A stretch of 64,000 nt of DNA, from NCBI GenBank assembly GCA_902593845.1, contig CACJJV010000001.1, positions 62,001 to 126,000 of the forward strand, in the 5' to 3' direction. Position 1 is the first letter of the stretch, and every line of letters starts with the position of its first letter. The notes under the pieces are model-generated. The model was not told the DNA's origin, did not search any database, and saw only the letters and a list, made by a program, of their open reading frames with translations. Made by a program: the position numbers and the translations under genes. This document shows positions 32,851 through 46,200 of the stretch, piece by piece. This stretch comes from an uncultured Pelagibacteraceae bacterium. GTDB lineage: Bacteria; Pseudomonadota; Alphaproteobacteria; Pelagibacterales; Pelagibacteraceae.

Positions 32851-34656
32851 TTATTCTTTGTTTATTTTTAAAACCCCGATAAATGCTTCTTGAGGAATCT
32901 CTACTCTTCCAAACTGTTTGGATCTCGCTTTACCTTTTTTTTGCTTCTCTAAAAGTTTTCTTTTTCTGTCTGTTGCACCACCACCGTGTATCTTTGTTAA
33001 TACATCTTTTTTAAAACCTTTTATAGTCTCTCTAGCTATAATTTTTCCACCTATTGCTGCCTGAACAGGGATCATAAAATTATGCCTAGGTATTAAATCT
33101 TTTAATTTTTCGCAAACATCTCTTCCAGCTTTTTGAGCAAAATCTTTATGTATCATCATAGCTAGGGCATCTACTGGTTCACTGTTAACCAATATACCTA
33201 ATTTTACTAAATCACCTTCTCTATGAGCAATGATTTCATAATCAAAACTAGCGTAACCACTCGTCATAGATTTAATTCGATCATTAAAATCAAATACTAC
33301 CTCATTTAAAGGTAGTTCATAGTTTAGCACTGCCCTATTACCAGAATAACTTAGATTAGTTTGTATTCCTCTTTTATCCTGACATAGTTTTATAATTGAT
33401 CCTAAATACTCATCAGGAGTAATTATTGTTGCTTTGATCCAAGGTTCCTCAATAAATTTTATAAATGTCGGATCCGGAAGACTCGATGGATTCTGCAAGT
33501 CAATTACATCACCATTATTTAAATGAACTTTATAAACAACCCCTGGTGTTGTTGTAAGTAAATTAACATCAAATTCTCTCTCGAGTCTTTCGGTAATTAT
33601 TTCAAGATGTAGTAAACCTAAAAATCCACATCTAAATCCTAAACCTAAGGCAGATGATGACTCAGCTTCAAAGGAAAAACTTGCATCGTTCAACTGTAGT
33701 TTTGCCAGACCATCTTTAAGTTTTTGATATTCCGAACTATCAACAGGAAATAAACCACAAAATACTACAGGTTTACTAGGTTTAAATCCTGGTAGAGCCT
33801 GAACTATTGGTTTTGAAGCATCACAAATAGTGTCCCCAACTTTTGTTTCTGATAAAACTTTTATTCCTGTTGTAATAAAACCAATTTCACCAGCATTTAA
33901 TTCATTTATGTCTTTAGCTTTGGGTGTGAATACGCCAACTTTTTCGACAATATAATCTTGATTGGTTGATAACATCTTAATTTTCATATTTTTAGTAATT
34001 TTTCCATTAATAACTCTTACTAATATTACCACCCCAAGGTATGTATCGTACCAACTATCTACCAATAAACATTTTAAATCTTGTTCTAAATTCCCTTTTG
34101 GCCCTGGTAACTGGTTTATTATTTGTTCCAATATCTCATCAATACCCTCTCCAGTTTTTCCAGAACAAGGAATGGCATTTTCAGTATCAATACCAATTAC
34201 GTCCTCAATTTGTTTACTGGTTCTCTCTAAATCTGATGCTGGTAAATCAATTTTATTTAAAACTGGAATTATTTCGTGATTTATATCTAAAGCTTGATAA
34301 ACATTGGCTAATGTTTGTGCTTCAACGCCTTGGGTACTATCAACAATAAGTATGGAGCCCTCACATGCATAAAGTGATCTGCTGACTTCATAGCTAAAAT
34401 CAACATGTCCTGGAGTATCTATTATATTTAATACGTATTCTTTTCCATTTTTGGCTTTATAATTTAGTTTAACTGTTTGGGCTTTAATTGTAATTCCTCT
34501 CTCTCTTTCAATATCCATAGAGTCTAAAACTTGAGCTTTCATTTCTCTTTCTGTTAGACCACCACATTTGTGAATTATCCTATCTGCAATTGTTGATTTA
34601 CCATGATCAATGTGCGCAATTATTGAAAAATTTCTTATATTGTCGATAGTGTCCAT
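32851..34656 (-). CDS. lepA: elongation factor 4 (LepA)
   Basis: [49 protein letters not shown]. Confidence 0.97.
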   Translation of the reverse strand: MDTIDNIRNFSIIAHIDHGKSTIADRIIHKCGGLTEREMKAQVLDSMDIERERGITIKAQTVKLNYKAKNGKEYVLNIIDTPGHVDFSYEVSRSLYACEGSILIVDSTQGVEAQTLANVYQALDINHEIIPVLNKIDLPASDLERTSKQIEDVIGIDTENAIPCSGKTGEGIDEILEQIINQLPGPKGNLEQDLKCLLVDSWYDTYLGVVILVRVINGKITKNMKIKMLSTNQDYIVEKVGVFTPKAKDINELNAGEIGFITTGIKVLSETKVGDTICDASKPIVQALPGFKPSKPVVFCGLFPVDSSEYQKLKDGLAKLQLNDASFSFEAESSSALGLGFRCGFLGLLHLEIITERLEREFDVNLLTTTPGVVYKVHLNNGDVIDLQNPSSLPDPTFIKFIEEPWIKATIITPDEYLGSIIKLCQDKRGIQTNLSYSGNRAVLNYELPLNEVVFDFNDRIKSMTSGYASFDYEIIAHREGDLVKLGILVNSEPVDALAMMIHKDFAQKAGRDVCEKLKDLIPRHNFMIPVQAAIGGKIIARETIKGFKKDVLTKIHGGGATDRKRKLLEKQKKGKARSKQFGRVEIPQEAFIGVLKINKE

Positions 34657-34663
34657 TTAAATA

Positions 34664-37069
34664 TTAAGATCGAATTTTTGCGCCAGTTTTATCTTCAACA
34701 TTCTTGATTATCAAATTATTAATTTTTTCTAAATCATTCTCATTTAAAGTTCTTTCAGATGATTGTATCGTTACACTTATTGCTATCGATTTCTGATTTT
34801 CAGGAATATTATCACCCTCATAAACATCAAAAACTTTAATATCTTTTATTAAACTTTCATCTACGTTTGAAATAGTATCTATCAAATCTTGGGCTTTTAC
34901 CTCTTTGTTTACAATAAATGCGAAATCTCTCTCAGATTTTTGAAAGTCAGAAAATGAAAATTTTACTTTTAGATCTTTTAGAGTTTTCTTAGGTAATTCT
35001 AAATTTTCCATAAAGATCTCAAAACCAACTAAAGACTCTGTTTTAATATCAATTTGTTTTAAAATATTTGGGTGAATTTCTCCAAAATATGCAGCTATTT
35101 GATTTTTTTTATTATTTAAAAATAATCTTCCTGATTTCCCAGGGTGATAATAATTGGGTGTTTCATTATCGATAAAAAATTTTTCAGAATTATAACCTGC
35201 TTCAACTAAAGTTTGAACAACATCTCTTTTCACATCAAATACATCTACGTTTCTATCTTTTTCAATCCAAGATAATCTAGATTTTTTACCCGCTGACAAA
35301 CCACAAATTACAGTATTTTGTTCACCAGGATTAGAACCATTAAAAATAGGACCTATTTCAAATATAGATAAATCCTTAAAACCTCTGTCGAGATTTTTAT
35401 TAATATATAATATTAAATTTGAAAAAATTGAATTCCTTAAAACTCCTAATTCTGAACTAATAGGATTAATAATTTTTATCTCTTTTTTTATATCTCTAAA
35501 ATAATCATTATAACGTTTGTCTGTAAACGACCAAGTGATTGCCTCCAAATAACCTTTAGATGCAACTGATCTTTGTAAAAAATGAAATAATTTCTGATAT
35601 TTATTTAAAGTAGATTTTTTTCTTTTTTTAATTGGCTCTATATACTTTATCTTTTCATAACCACTTATTCTAACCAATTCCTCAACTATATCTACTTCCT
35701 GTGAAATATCTGGTCTCCATGAAGGAACAGTTAGTTCGAGTCTTTTCTTATCCTTTTTTACTTCAAAACCAAGATCCTTTAAAATTTTAATCATTTCTTT
35801 TAAAGAAATTTTAAAACCAGATATTTTTTCAAAAATATTTGGGTCAAATTTAATTTTTTTTGTTTTGTAAGTTTCTATTTTTTGAATATCAATTTTGCTA
35901 ATTTCACCACCACAAATCTCTTTTATTAATTTTGCAGCTTTATCTAAACCATCTTCGATTGATAACGGATCTATACCTCTTTCGAATCTAAACTTCGCAT
36001 CAGTATCAAGATTTAATTTTTTTGCTGTATTTCTTATTGATCCCGGTTCAAAATAAGCTGACTCAAGTAATATATTTTTTGTATTGAATTCTGTACTAGA
36101 TCTTGTGCCACCAATAATTCCTCCAAGTCCTAAAACACCTTTATTATCGCTTATAACACACATGCCGCTCTCCAGTTTATAATTTTTATTATCAAGTGCT
36201 GTAAACTCTTCTCCAAACTTAGAATTTCGAACAATTATACCCTTTTCAATTTTATCAGCATCATAAGCATGTAATGGTCGATTAATATCGAGCATAACAT
36301 AGTTTGTAATGTCAACTATTGCTGAAATTGGTTTTTGACCAATAGAAATTAACTTATCCTTAAGCCATTTAGGACTTTCAGAATTTTTCACATTTGTTAT
36401 TAAGCAGCTTCCAAACGCAGTACATCCTTGGCCTCTTTCCTTATTAATTTTTACTTTTAGGGTGTGTCTATTTTTTGAATGAATTTTTTTTTCCCTTAAA
36501 TCTACTAACTTTCCAAAACCTGATGCAGCTAGATCTCTAGCTATTCCCCTGACTCCAAGACAGTCTGGTCTATTAGGTGTAATGGATAGATCAATAAGAT
36601 TTGATTTTGATTTTGAAAAATAACTTTTACCAATATTTTTTTTAAATTCCCTGGTTAATTCAGTAATCCCATCGCTTTCGTCAGACAGATTTAATTCAGA
36701 TTCTGAACATAGCATTCCATAAGAAGTAACACCTCTTATTTTAGCGACTACTAATTTTGTCTTGGTTTTAGGGATAATTGCACCAGGAGGAGCATATATA
36801 GTAAGCAATCCTTTTTTTGCATTTTCTGCACCACATACAACTTTTTTAATTTCATTCTCTCCAATATTTACATCACAAACTTTAAGTCGATCTGCATTTG
36901 GATGTTTTTCAGTTTTTATAATTTCAGCTACTTTGAATAATTCATTATCACCAGAAAGACTTTTTACACTCTCTACTTCTAGACCAATATTGGTAAGTTG
37001 CTCTAAAAGGTTTTTTTCTTTTAGATTTGTCTTTAGATGATCTTTTAACCAATCAAATGTTATTATCAT
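34664..37069 (-). CDS. pheT: phenylalanine--tRNA ligase beta subunit
   Basis: N-terminal tRNA-binding domain ([18 protein letters not shown]), B3/B4, B5 and C-terminal FDX-ACB-like domain; coupled to pheS. Confidence 0.97.
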   Translation of the reverse strand: MIITFDWLKDHLKTNLKEKNLLEQLTNIGLEVESVKSLSGDNELFKVAEIIKTEKHPNADRLKVCDVNIGENEIKKVVCGAENAKKGLLTIYAPPGAIIPKTKTKLVVAKIRGVTSYGMLCSESELNLSDESDGITELTREFKKNIGKSYFSKSKSNLIDLSITPNRPDCLGVRGIARDLAASGFGKLVDLREKKIHSKNRHTLKVKINKERGQGCTAFGSCLITNVKNSESPKWLKDKLISIGQKPISAIVDITNYVMLDINRPLHAYDADKIEKGIIVRNSKFGEEFTALDNKNYKLESGMCVISDNKGVLGLGGIIGGTRSSTEFNTKNILLESAYFEPGSIRNTAKKLNLDTDAKFRFERGIDPLSIEDGLDKAAKLIKEICGGEISKIDIQKIETYKTKKIKFDPNIFEKISGFKISLKEMIKILKDLGFEVKKDKKRLELTVPSWRPDISQEVDIVEELVRISGYEKIKYIEPIKKRKKSTLNKYQKLFHFLQRSVASKGYLEAITWSFTDKRYNDYFRDIKKEIKIINPISSELGVLRNSIFSNLILYINKNLDRGFKDLSIFEIGPIFNGSNPGEQNTVICGLSAGKKSRLSWIEKDRNVDVFDVKRDVVQTLVEAGYNSEKFFIDNETPNYYHPGKSGRLFLNNKKNQIAAYFGEIHPNILKQIDIKTESLVGFEIFMENLELPKKTLKDLKVKFSFSDFQKSERDFAFIVNKEVKAQDLIDTISNVDESLIKDIKVFDVYEGDNIPENQKSIAISVTIQSSERTLNENDLEKINNLIIKNVEDKTGAKIRS

Positions 37070-38133
37070 CGACTGAGACCTCTATAATTCGTAGGTACAT
37101 CCAATGGATCAAATCCAAAATGACTTAACCATCTATAATCACAGTCAAAAAAAGCTCTTAAGTCATTTATTCCATATTTCAACATAGCAAGTCTGTCGAT
37201 TCCAATACCAAATGCGTATCCCTGAAACTTTGCTGGATCAACTTTAACATTTTTTAAAACATTGGGATGAACCATTCCACAACCTAAAATCTCTAACCAT
37301 TGATCGCCTTCTCCTATTATAATTTTTCCATCTTTCATCTCGTATCCAATGTCAACTTCAGCAGATGGTTCTGTAAAAGGAAAATGGCTCGGTCTAAATC
37401 TCATCTTAATTTTATCTACTTCAAAAAACTCTTTGATAAAATAATTTAAACATCCTTTTAAATGACCCATGTTTATATTTTTATCTATATGAAGCCCTTC
37501 AACTTGATGAAACATTGGTGAGTGAGTTTGATCACTGTCTGATCTGTAAGTTCTTCCCGGAGCAATAATTTTAAATGGTGGCTTATCTTTCAACATAGTT
37601 CTAATTTGAACTGGAGAAGTATGTGTTCGCAATAGTTTCTGTTTTTTTTCATCTAGATAGAACGTATCATGCATATCTCTAGCTGGATGATTTTCTGGTG
37701 TATTTAACGCTGTAAAATTATTATATTCATTCTCGACATCTGGACCTTCCTCCACGCTAAAACCTATTTCGGAAAAAATTGATGATATTTCATCGATCGT
37801 TTGTGAAACTGGATGAATTTTTCCTCGAACAAATGATCTTTCAGGTAATGTTATATCAATTTTTTCTTTTTCTAATTTCTTGTTAATTTCAGCACTTTCA
37901 AGTTCATTTATTCTTGAACTGATTAAATCCTGGAGTTCATCTTTTATTATGTTCAAGTCAGAAGCAAATTTTTTTCTTTCTGACTCTGCAATTGTCCCTA
38001 TTTTTTTAAATTGAGTTGAAATTAATCCACTTTTACCAAATAGATCAGATTTAATTTGGATTATTTCTGAAATATCTAATTTTCCGCTAAGTTTTGAAAG
38101 AAATTCGTCTTTAATTTTTTTAAGATCTGACAT
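37066..38133 (-). CDS. pheS: phenylalanine--tRNA ligase alpha subunit
   Basis: [52 protein letters not shown]. Confidence 0.97.
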   Translation of the reverse strand: MSDLKKIKDEFLSKLSGKLDISEIIQIKSDLFGKSGLISTQFKKIGTIAESERKKFASDLNIIKDELQDLISSRINELESAEINKKLEKEKIDITLPERSFVRGKIHPVSQTIDEISSIFSEIGFSVEEGPDVENEYNNFTALNTPENHPARDMHDTFYLDEKKQKLLRTHTSPVQIRTMLKDKPPFKIIAPGRTYRSDSDQTHSPMFHQVEGLHIDKNINMGHLKGCLNYFIKEFFEVDKIKMRFRPSHFPFTEPSAEVDIGYEMKDGKIIIGEGDQWLEILGCGMVHPNVLKNVKVDPAKFQGYAFGIGIDRLAMLKYGINDLRAFFDCDYRWLSHFGFDPLDVPTNYRGLSR

Positions 38134-38176
38134 TTGAACAGATTATTTCTTCAGAGAAATAAAACAATAGCGAAGA

Positions 38177-38533
38177 TTAATTTAAAGCAGATTGAGCTTT
38201 TTGGACTATAGTTTTAAAGGCTTCTGGACTGTCATAGGCTATCTCAGCTAGAATTTTTCTATCAATTTTTATTCCACATTTATTTAATCCATTAATGAAC
38301 TTAGAATATGTCAAACCTTCTGCTCTAACCCCAGCATTTATTCTTTGTATCCAAAGTGATTTAAAATCTCTTTTCTTATTTCTTCGATCTCTGTACGCAT
38401 ATTGCATAGCTTTTTCCATAGCTTGCTTTGCAACTCTAATAGTATTTTTTCTTCTGCCCCATTGACCTTTAACAGCTTTTAATACTTTTTTATGTTTTGC
38501 TCTACTAGTTACACCTCTTTTAACCCTTGCCAT
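38177..38533 (-). CDS. rplT: 50S ribosomal protein L20
   Basis: [30 protein letters not shown]... [21 protein letters not shown]. Confidence 0.98.
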   Translation of the reverse strand: MARVKRGVTSRAKHKKVLKAVKGQWGRRKNTIRVAKQAMEKAMQYAYRDRRNKKRDFKSLWIQRINAGVRAEGLTYSKFINGLNKCGIKIDRKILAEIAYDSPEAFKTIVQKAQSALN

Positions 38534-38534
38534 A

Positions 38535-38741
38535 TTAACCTCTTAAACTGTAAGGCATATACGACTTTACAATTTTACCGTCTTGTTTCGACATAGTTGT
38601 AGTGCCTCTTAATTTTCTTATTTGAGAATTTGTTCGTTTTATCATACCATGTCTTTTACCAGCTTGGGCCATTATAACTTTACCTCTTGCAGATATTTTG
38701 AACCTTTTTTTTGCAGAGCTTTTTGTTTTTAGTTTTGGCAT
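38535..38741 (-). CDS. rpmI: 50S ribosomal protein L35
   Basis: [22 protein letters not shown]...KRHGMIKR. Confidence 0.97.
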   Translation of the reverse strand: MPKLKTKSSAKKRFKISARGKVIMAQAGKRHGMIKRTNSQIRKLRGTTTMSKQDGKIVKSYMPYSLRG

Positions 38742-38794
38742 AATTTTGCGAGTTTATACAAAGAATGTTATTAATTTACAACTACTATTAAAGC

Positions 38795-39340
38795 TTATAA
38801 AGGCTGAATTACCATTATCATTTGCTTTCCATCGAACTTCGGATGTAATTCTACCTTACCAATTTCCTTCATATCCTCTTTGATCTTTGTCATTAACTCA
38901 TTACCTAAATGTGAGTGCTGAAGTTCTCTACCTTTAAATCTTATTGTAAATTTTACCTTATCACCTTTAGCAATAAATTTTTTGGCATTTTTTACTTTGA
39001 ACTCGTAATCATGCGTTTCGGTTACAGGTCTCATTTTTATTTCTTTTAATGCAATTATTTTTTGTTTTTTTTTGGCAAGGTTTGCTTTTTTTTGTGCATC
39101 ATACTTATATTTCCCCATGTCCATGATTTTACAAACTGGTGGATTTGCATTTGGAGCTATTTCTATTAAATCTAAACCTTGATTTCTCGCCATCGATATT
39201 GCTTCGTTTGTACCAATGAGACCTAAATTTTCTCCGTCACTACCTATAACTTGAACTTCTGGAGATGAAATTCTATTATTAGATCTTGGACCTCGATCTT
39301 TAGTTCTTCTCTGAAAATAATTTTGCTTAAAATCTGCCAC
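38795..39340 (-). CDS. infC: translation initiation factor IF-3 (GTG start)
   Basis: GTG GCA GAT TTT AAG start; PPVCKIMDMGKYKYDAQKK, KEIKMRPVTETHDYEFKVKNAKKF. Confidence 0.96.
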   Translation of the reverse strand: MADFKQNYFQRRTKDRGPRSNNRISSPEVQVIGSDGENLGLIGTNEAISMARNQGLDLIEIAPNANPPVCKIMDMGKYKYDAQKKANLAKKKQKIIALKEIKMRPVTETHDYEFKVKNAKKFIAKGDKVKFTIRFKGRELQHSHLGNELMTKIKEDMKEIGKVELHPKFDGKQMIMVIQPL

Positions 39341-41260
39341 TTAAATTGAGGATACTTTATTTAAAGCAGAAAATGTTTTTAAAAATTTATTTAATTCCAT
39401 ATTTTCTTGTTTATTAGAATCCAATCTTCTAATAGTTACGGAGTTACTGTCAACTTCTTTTTTACCACAAATTAATAAAATAGGGACTTTTGCAAGAGAA
39501 TGTTCTCTTATTTTATAGTTCAAATTATGATTTTTTAAATCAACTATTGAGCTCATACCAGCTTCTTTTATTTTTTTAGAAACTTTACTTGCATATTCCT
39601 CAAAGTCTTCTGAAATCGGAATTACCACTGTTTGCAGTGGCGATATCCAAAATGGAAACTTGCCAGCATAATTCTCAATTAAAATTCCAATAAATCTTTC
39701 AAGTGATCCAAACAAAGCTCTATGTAACATCACTGGAACTTTTTTTGTTCCATCCTTGTCAACATAAGTAGCATCTAATCTTCCAGGTAAGTTTAAATCT
39801 ACTTGTACTGTTCCACATTGCCAATCTCTACCAATTGCATCTCTTAAAACAAATTCTATTTTTGGACCATAAAAGGCACCTTCTCCCTTATTTATGCTAT
39901 ATTCTAATTTCGTTGCTTTGACTGCCTCTAATAGTGATGCCTCGGCTTTATCCCAAACTTTATCTTCGCCCACTCTTACTTCTGGTCTGTCGGCATATTT
40001 TAACACCACTTTTTCAAAACCTAAATCTTTATAAATATCTAAAATCAAATTTGTTACATTTAAACACTCACTTGTAATTTGATCTTCTGAACAAAAAATA
40101 TGTGCATCATCTTGTGTAAAAGCTCTTACTCTTAGAAGACCATGTAAAGCTCCCGATGGTTCATATCTATGTACTTTACCAAATTCTGTTATTCTTAATG
40201 GTAAATCTCTATAACTTTTTAAACCTTGATTAAAAACTTGTATATGACCCGGGCAATTCATAGGTTTTATTGCAAAAACTTTCTCATCAGGAGTCTCGGA
40301 AGTATACATGTTTTCACCATATTTTTCCCAATGTCCTGATTTTTCCCATAACAATCTATCTAGTACCTCTGGGGTATTTACTTCTTTATATCCTGCTGCA
40401 TCTTGGCGTGCTCGCATATAATTAATTAATTTTTGAAATAATGCCCAGCCCTTCTCATGCCAGAAAACAGATCCTGGACTTTCTTCTCTAAAATGAAATA
40501 GATCCATTTCTTTACCAAGTTTCCTATGATCTCTTTTTTCTGCCTCCTCAATTCTTTTTAAATAATCATCTAAATCTTTTTGAGATGCCCAACCAGTTCC
40601 ATAAATTCTTTGTAACATCTCGTTTTTTGAGTCTCCACGCCAATATGCTCCAGCAACTTTTGTAAGCTTAAATGCTTTACCAATTTTTCCAGATGAAACT
40701 AAGTGTGGACCTCTACACAAGTCATGCCAAGTATCACCATGATGGTAGACTGTTAGCTCCTCACTCTCTGGAATACTCTCTATAATTTCTGCTTTATAGT
40801 TTTCACCAATTTTTTTGAAATGACTTATTGCTTTATCTCTTTTCCAAACTTCTCTTTTTGTTTTTACATCTTTATCAATTATTTCTGACATTTTTTTTTC
40901 TATTTTTTCTAGATCATCCTCTGTAAAAGGCTCTTTCCGAGCAAAATCATAGTAAAAACCATTTTCAATTACTGGTCCTATAGTCACTTGTGTACCAGGG
41001 TATAATTCTTGAACAGCCATTGCCATAATGTGAGCCGTATCGTGTCTTATAACTTCAAGACCCTCTGGATCTTTTGCAGTAAAGATTTTTACTGAACAAT
41101 CTTTTTTAATTGAAAAATACAAATCTTTTAACTCACCATCGACGCTCATTATCAATGCTTGTTTTGATAATGATTTGCTTATTTTTTCTGCAACATCTAA
41201 ACCTGTAACTTCTTTGGGAAATTCAATATTTTTTCCATCTGGTAATGTAATTGTAGGCAT
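39341..41260 (-). CDS. thrS: threonine--tRNA ligase
   Basis: TGS domain, [47 protein letters not shown]. Confidence 0.97.
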   Translation of the reverse strand: MPTITLPDGKNIEFPKEVTGLDVAEKISKSLSKQALIMSVDGELKDLYFSIKKDCSVKIFTAKDPEGLEVIRHDTAHIMAMAVQELYPGTQVTIGPVIENGFYYDFARKEPFTEDDLEKIEKKMSEIIDKDVKTKREVWKRDKAISHFKKIGENYKAEIIESIPESEELTVYHHGDTWHDLCRGPHLVSSGKIGKAFKLTKVAGAYWRGDSKNEMLQRIYGTGWASQKDLDDYLKRIEEAEKRDHRKLGKEMDLFHFREESPGSVFWHEKGWALFQKLINYMRARQDAAGYKEVNTPEVLDRLLWEKSGHWEKYGENMYTSETPDEKVFAIKPMNCPGHIQVFNQGLKSYRDLPLRITEFGKVHRYEPSGALHGLLRVRAFTQDDAHIFCSEDQITSECLNVTNLILDIYKDLGFEKVVLKYADRPEVRVGEDKVWDKAEASLLEAVKATKLEYSINKGEGAFYGPKIEFVLRDAIGRDWQCGTVQVDLNLPGRLDATYVDKDGTKKVPVMLHRALFGSLERFIGILIENYAGKFPFWISPLQTVVIPISEDFEEYASKVSKKIKEAGMSSIVDLKNHNLNYKIREHSLAKVPILLICGKKEVDSNSVTIRRLDSNKQENMELNKFLKTFSALNKVSSI

Positions 41261-42415
41261 TTAGTTTAATAGTCTTTTATACTCTGAATATGTAGAAAAA
41301 CACATTTTTTCAACATTAAATTTTTTTATTATATTATTTCTTCCCTCTTTGCCAATTTGATTTATAGCTGTTTCATCCATTGTTAATCCACGGATAATTT
41401 TTTTACTTAAAGATTCTGCGTTTCCTGATTTAAATAAAAAGCCCGTTTTTTCATCATTAATTGTCTCGTTAGATCCTCCAATATTACTAGCTATGATTAA
41501 TTTTTGCATAGATTGTGCTTCTACTGCTACTCTCCCAAAAGCTTCTGGTTCTATTGAAGCTGATACAATTATATCAGAAACTTTATAAGCTAATGCCATA
41601 TCATTACAATGATCTATAAATTTTATTTGATTTGTTAAATGGTATTGCTCAGAAAGACGTATTAGTTTTTTTTTATAAAGGTCTCTTCCTTGATCGTTTC
41701 CAAGTATAACTGCATGGAAAGCTTCATAACCTAATTCAATTTTAACAAGATTAATTGCCTCAATAAATAATTCTTGTCCTTTCCACGAAGTAAGCCTACC
41801 TGGCATTAAAATTATTTTTTTTTCATCATAGATGTTCCATTTTTGAAGTAAATTTTTTTCATCATTTTCTAATTTTGTGGAAGAATCAAAATAGTCAACA
41901 TTTATTCCCCTAAAAATAACTAAAAGTTTTTTTTTACTTGTCAAAAATTCAGAATAATTTTCTTTAATGTGAGAAAAAATAAAATTTGATCCTGCAATAA
42001 TCAAATCAGATCTTACCATCACAGAATTATAAAATTTTTTAAACTTGCCACTAAAATTGTAAGTTCCATGAAATGTGGTAACAAACTTTCTATTAGTTAA
42101 CTTTGTTGCAAATAAACAAGACCAAGCTGGTGCTCTACTCCTTGCATGAACAATTGAGATCTTAAAAAATAAAATTATCCCGATTAATAAAATTGTATTT
42201 ATTAGAATCAATAATGGGTTTTTACTATGAACTGGAAGTTTAATTAGTTTTACTTTTTTTTTATCAACGAATTTTGTTAATTCCCCTCCGCTAGTTACTA
42301 TGAAAGACTCACACCCATTTTCTGGTAAATAATGAGCAATATCATAACATCCTGTTTCTGCTCCTCCGTAACCTAGTTTTGGTATTACTTGCAGGACTTT
42401 TATATTAGACGACAT
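41261..42415 (-). CDS. glycosyltransferase family 4
   Basis: VIPKLGYGGAETGCYDIAHYL, LMPGRLTSWKGQELFIEAI, SASIEPEAFGRVAVEAQSM. Confidence 0.9.
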   Translation of the reverse strand: MSSNIKVLQVIPKLGYGGAETGCYDIAHYLPENGCESFIVTSGGELTKFVDKKKVKLIKLPVHSKNPLLILINTILLIGIILFFKISIVHARSRAPAWSCLFATKLTNRKFVTTFHGTYNFSGKFKKFYNSVMVRSDLIIAGSNFIFSHIKENYSEFLTSKKKLLVIFRGINVDYFDSSTKLENDEKNLLQKWNIYDEKKIILMPGRLTSWKGQELFIEAINLVKIELGYEAFHAVILGNDQGRDLYKKKLIRLSEQYHLTNQIKFIDHCNDMALAYKVSDIIVSASIEPEAFGRVAVEAQSMQKLIIASNIGGSNETINDEKTGFLFKSGNAESLSKKIIRGLTMDETAINQIGKEGRNNIIKKFNVEKMCFSTYSEYKRLLN

Positions 42416-42457
42416 ACAGTTAGATTATATAATAATAGAGATAACTAATAAACTTTT

Positions 42458-43204
42458 ATGAGCAAATTCAATTACTTTAAAATAAATAAATCAAAAAAAA
42501 TCAGATACTTAAAATACAACCAAAAAAATAAAGCTTACATAGTTTTTTTACACGGGTTTATGTCTGATTTAGAGGGAAAAAAACCTAAAGTATTTTTAAA
42601 TTTTGCAAAAAAAAATAAACTTGGTTTTCTTGCACTAGAATATTCTGGTCATGGAAAATCATCTGGTAAATTTACCAATGGGAATATCTCAAAATGGACT
42701 AAAGAGACAACTTTATTAATTAAAAAAATTGTCAAAAAAAATAGAATCATCTTAGTTGGCTCAAGTATGGGGTCTTGGATTGCTTTAAATCAATTTAAAT
42801 TTTTTAAAAAACAAATTGTAGGTTTTTTAGGAATTGGTTCTGCACCTCAATTTTTAGAGGGTTTAATGTGGAACAAATTTTCAAAAAAAATGAAAAAAGA
42901 AATAACAATAAATAGGATTATTAACTTAAAGCATGGAAATTATGAATATCCAATCTCTTTACAACTAATTAAAGATGGCCGGAAAAATAAAGTATTTCAT
43001 AAAAAAATTTATGACAAATTAAAGATTACTATGGTTCATGGACAAAAGGATGAGTCTGTCCCTGTCAGTTATTCCAAAAAAGTTTTAAAAATTTTTGTAA
43101 ATTCAAAAAAAAAATTAGTTATCATTAAAAAGGGCGATCACAGCTTATCTTCACCTAAATGGTTAGGCATATTAAAAAAAGAGTTAAAAATTATAATTAA
43201 CTAA
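42458..43204 (+). CDS. alpha/beta hydrolase
   Basis: VFLHGFMSDLEGKK, LVGSSMGSWIAL, HGQKDESVP, KGDHSLS. Confidence 0.88.
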   Translation: MSKFNYFKINKSKKIRYLKYNQKNKAYIVFLHGFMSDLEGKKPKVFLNFAKKNKLGFLALEYSGHGKSSGKFTNGNISKWTKETTLLIKKIVKKNRIILVGSSMGSWIALNQFKFFKKQIVGFLGIGSAPQFLEGLMWNKFSKKMKKEITINRIINLKHGNYEYPISLQLIKDGRKNKVFHKKIYDKLKITMVHGQKDESVPVSYSKKVLKIFVNSKKKLVIIKKGDHSLSSPKWLGILKKELKIIIN

Positions 43205-46200
43205 CTTCTTTAATCTTAGACTTAAATGTAATTGGATTTTTAAGTTTATTAATCATCTCTTTTGGACAAACCTGAACAAAATTTTTAATTTCAACTTCAA
43301 AATTTTCAAAAATATTTTTTGATATCAATGATCCTGTCTCCTTTGAGTGTTCTAAAATTAATTCTTTTAAATAACTTGTCCAATAATCTGTCTCAACATT
43401 TTGCCAAACAACTGAATCTGGATTTACTTTTTTTTCAAACTCTTTAGATTTATCATAGATAAATGCCATACCTCCGGTCATGCCAGCTGCAAAGTTGTCA
43501 CCGACATTTCCTAAAATGACAACTGTTCCTCCAGTCATATATTCACAACCATTTGAGTCACAACCCTCAATAACTGTAGTTGCACCAGAATTTCTTACAG
43601 CAAATCTATCACCTGCTTGACCCGCAGCAAAAAGTTTACCTGAAGTCGCTCCATACAGAACTGTATTTCCGATGATTGTATTTTCATTAGAGATTAAATT
43701 ACTTTCATCAGAAAGTTTTATCGAGATTGTAGCACCTGACAATCCCTTGCCGACATAATCATTTGCATCACCTTTGAGATTTAATTTTAGTCCTTTTGAT
43801 GAAAAAGCACCAAATGACTGACCCGCAGAGCCTTTGAAATTTAATGTAAGAAAATTTTCATCAAGTTTTTCGTACCCATACTTTTTGTAAAGATGATGTG
43901 AAATTCTTGTACCAACTGCCCTGTTTGTATTTTTGATAATAAATTCTTTCACAACTTTTTCTGAATTATCTAAAGATTTTTCTATTTCTGGCCAAATTTC
44001 CTGGTCTAATGTTTCTGGTACTTTATTGATCTCCAATGACTCGCAGTATCTTTTATTGTTTCCTGGGTCTGCCTGAACAAATAATGGATTTAAATCCAAA
44101 TCATCTAAATTTGGTGACGCTTTATTAACTTGCATTAATAAATCAGTTCTTCCAATTATATCATTTAATGATTTAAAACCTAATTCAGCTAAAATTTCTC
44201 TTACTTCAGATGCAATGAAAGTGAATAAATTTACAACCTTGTCTGGAGTACCAGTAAATTTTTCTCTTAATTTTTCATCTTGTGTACAAACACCTACTGG
44301 ACAAGTATTTGAGTGGCACTGTCTTACCATTATACATCCCATTGCCACTAGAGCTGTTGTTGCAACTCCATACTCCTCTGCTCCCATCATTGCAGCAATA
44401 ACAACATCTCTTCCAGTTTTAATACCACCATCAGTTCTCAATGTAACTTTGTGTCTTAAATTGTTTAATGTTAAAACCTGATTTGCCTCGGTGAGACCCA
44501 TCTCCCAAGGTATTCCAACATATTTGACACTTGTTTGAGGAGTTGCGCCTGTTCCTCCATTATGACCCGAAATTAAAATAATATCTGCTTTCGCTTTAGC
44601 TACACCTGCAGCAATGGTTCCAATTCCTGATGATGCAACTAACTTGACACCAACTCGTGCTTTTGGATTTGTTTGTTTCAAATCATAAATCAGTTGTGCC
44701 AAATCTTCTATGGAATAAATATCGTGATGTGGAGGTGGAGAAATTAATGTTACTCCTGGTGTGGAATGTCGTAGTCTTGCAATCTCCTTTGTTACTTTGA
44801 AGCCAGGTAACTGACCACCTTCCCCTGGTTTGGCACCTTGTGCCATTTTAATTTCTATTTCATTACAATTATTCAAGTAATTTACAGTCACACCAAATCT
44901 AGCAGATGCAATTTGTTTAACTCTAGAATTGGCACTATCACCACTATCCATCACCTTAAATCTTTCTGCATCTTCCCCACCTTCACCACTACAAGAAGCT
45001 CCTTTAATTCTATTCATTCCAATAGCAAGAGTTTCATGCGCTTCTTTAGATAAAGCACCGTGGGACATGCTTCCACTACCAAATCTTTTTAGTATTTTTT
45101 CTATTGGTTCAACTTCAGATAAATCTATTGATGAACCCAATTTTTTTTTTCTAAAATCAATTAGATCCCTCAAATTTATTGGTGGTAAATTATATATACC
45201 TTCAGCATATTTCTTATATGCCTCATATGAATTTGAGCCTACAGCACTTTGTAATAAATGAATTAGCTTTCCTTGATATTGATGTGTTTCACCGTTTTTC
45301 CTGTATCTATAAATACCTCCAATTGGCAATATAGTTTCTGTGCTTTCAAATGCTTCTTTGTGAATTTCTCTTATTTTTTTTTCAATTCCAACTAAACCAA
45401 TGCCTGAAATTTTCGAGGTAACTCCAGGAAAGTATTCATTTACAACTGTTCTGCTCAATCCTACTGTCTCAAAATTACATCCACCTCTGTAAGAACTTAA
45501 AACCGAAATCCCCATTTTTGACATTATCTTCAATAAACCTGCATTAACTGAATTAATGTAGCGTTGTACACATTCATCATAACTAAATTGACCAAAAAGT
45601 TTTTTTTCATATCTCTGATATAAACTATCGAAAGCCAGATATGGATTTACTGTAGTTGCTCCAACTCCAATTAATGTTGCAAACGAATGAGTATCTATTG
45701 CCTCTCCAGACTGAACATTTATAGAAACATAACCTCTTAGTTTTTTTTGTATCAAAAATGTGTTTATGGCTCCGACACATAATAACATAGGCATTGGCAA
45801 TCTTTCAGATGAGAGATTTTTGTCACTTAAAATCAGTTGGGTAATACCTTGTCTTACTGCAATTTCAGATTCTTTTTGGATCCTGTTAATAGAATTTTCT
45901 AAATTATCATTTTGTGAAAATGAGCAATCAATAGTCACTGAACTTTTACCAAAAAAATTAGTGAATTTGTTAAATTGTGAATTTGATAAAATAGGACTAT
46001 TTAAAACATAAATATTCTCTTTGGTTAAAGTATCAAAATCAAGAATATTACCTAAATTTCCAAATCTAGTTTTTAAACTCATCACTTTATTTTCTCTTAA
46101 AGAGTCAATTGGCGGATTGGTTACTTGGCTAAAATTTTGTCTAAAAAAATGGTAAAGTGGTCTATACTTATCAGATAGTACTGCTAAAGGGGTATCATCA

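Noticed and set aside
33962-34349. + strand ORFs antisense to lepA
   Set aside because: Shadow ORFs opposite a highly conserved gene.
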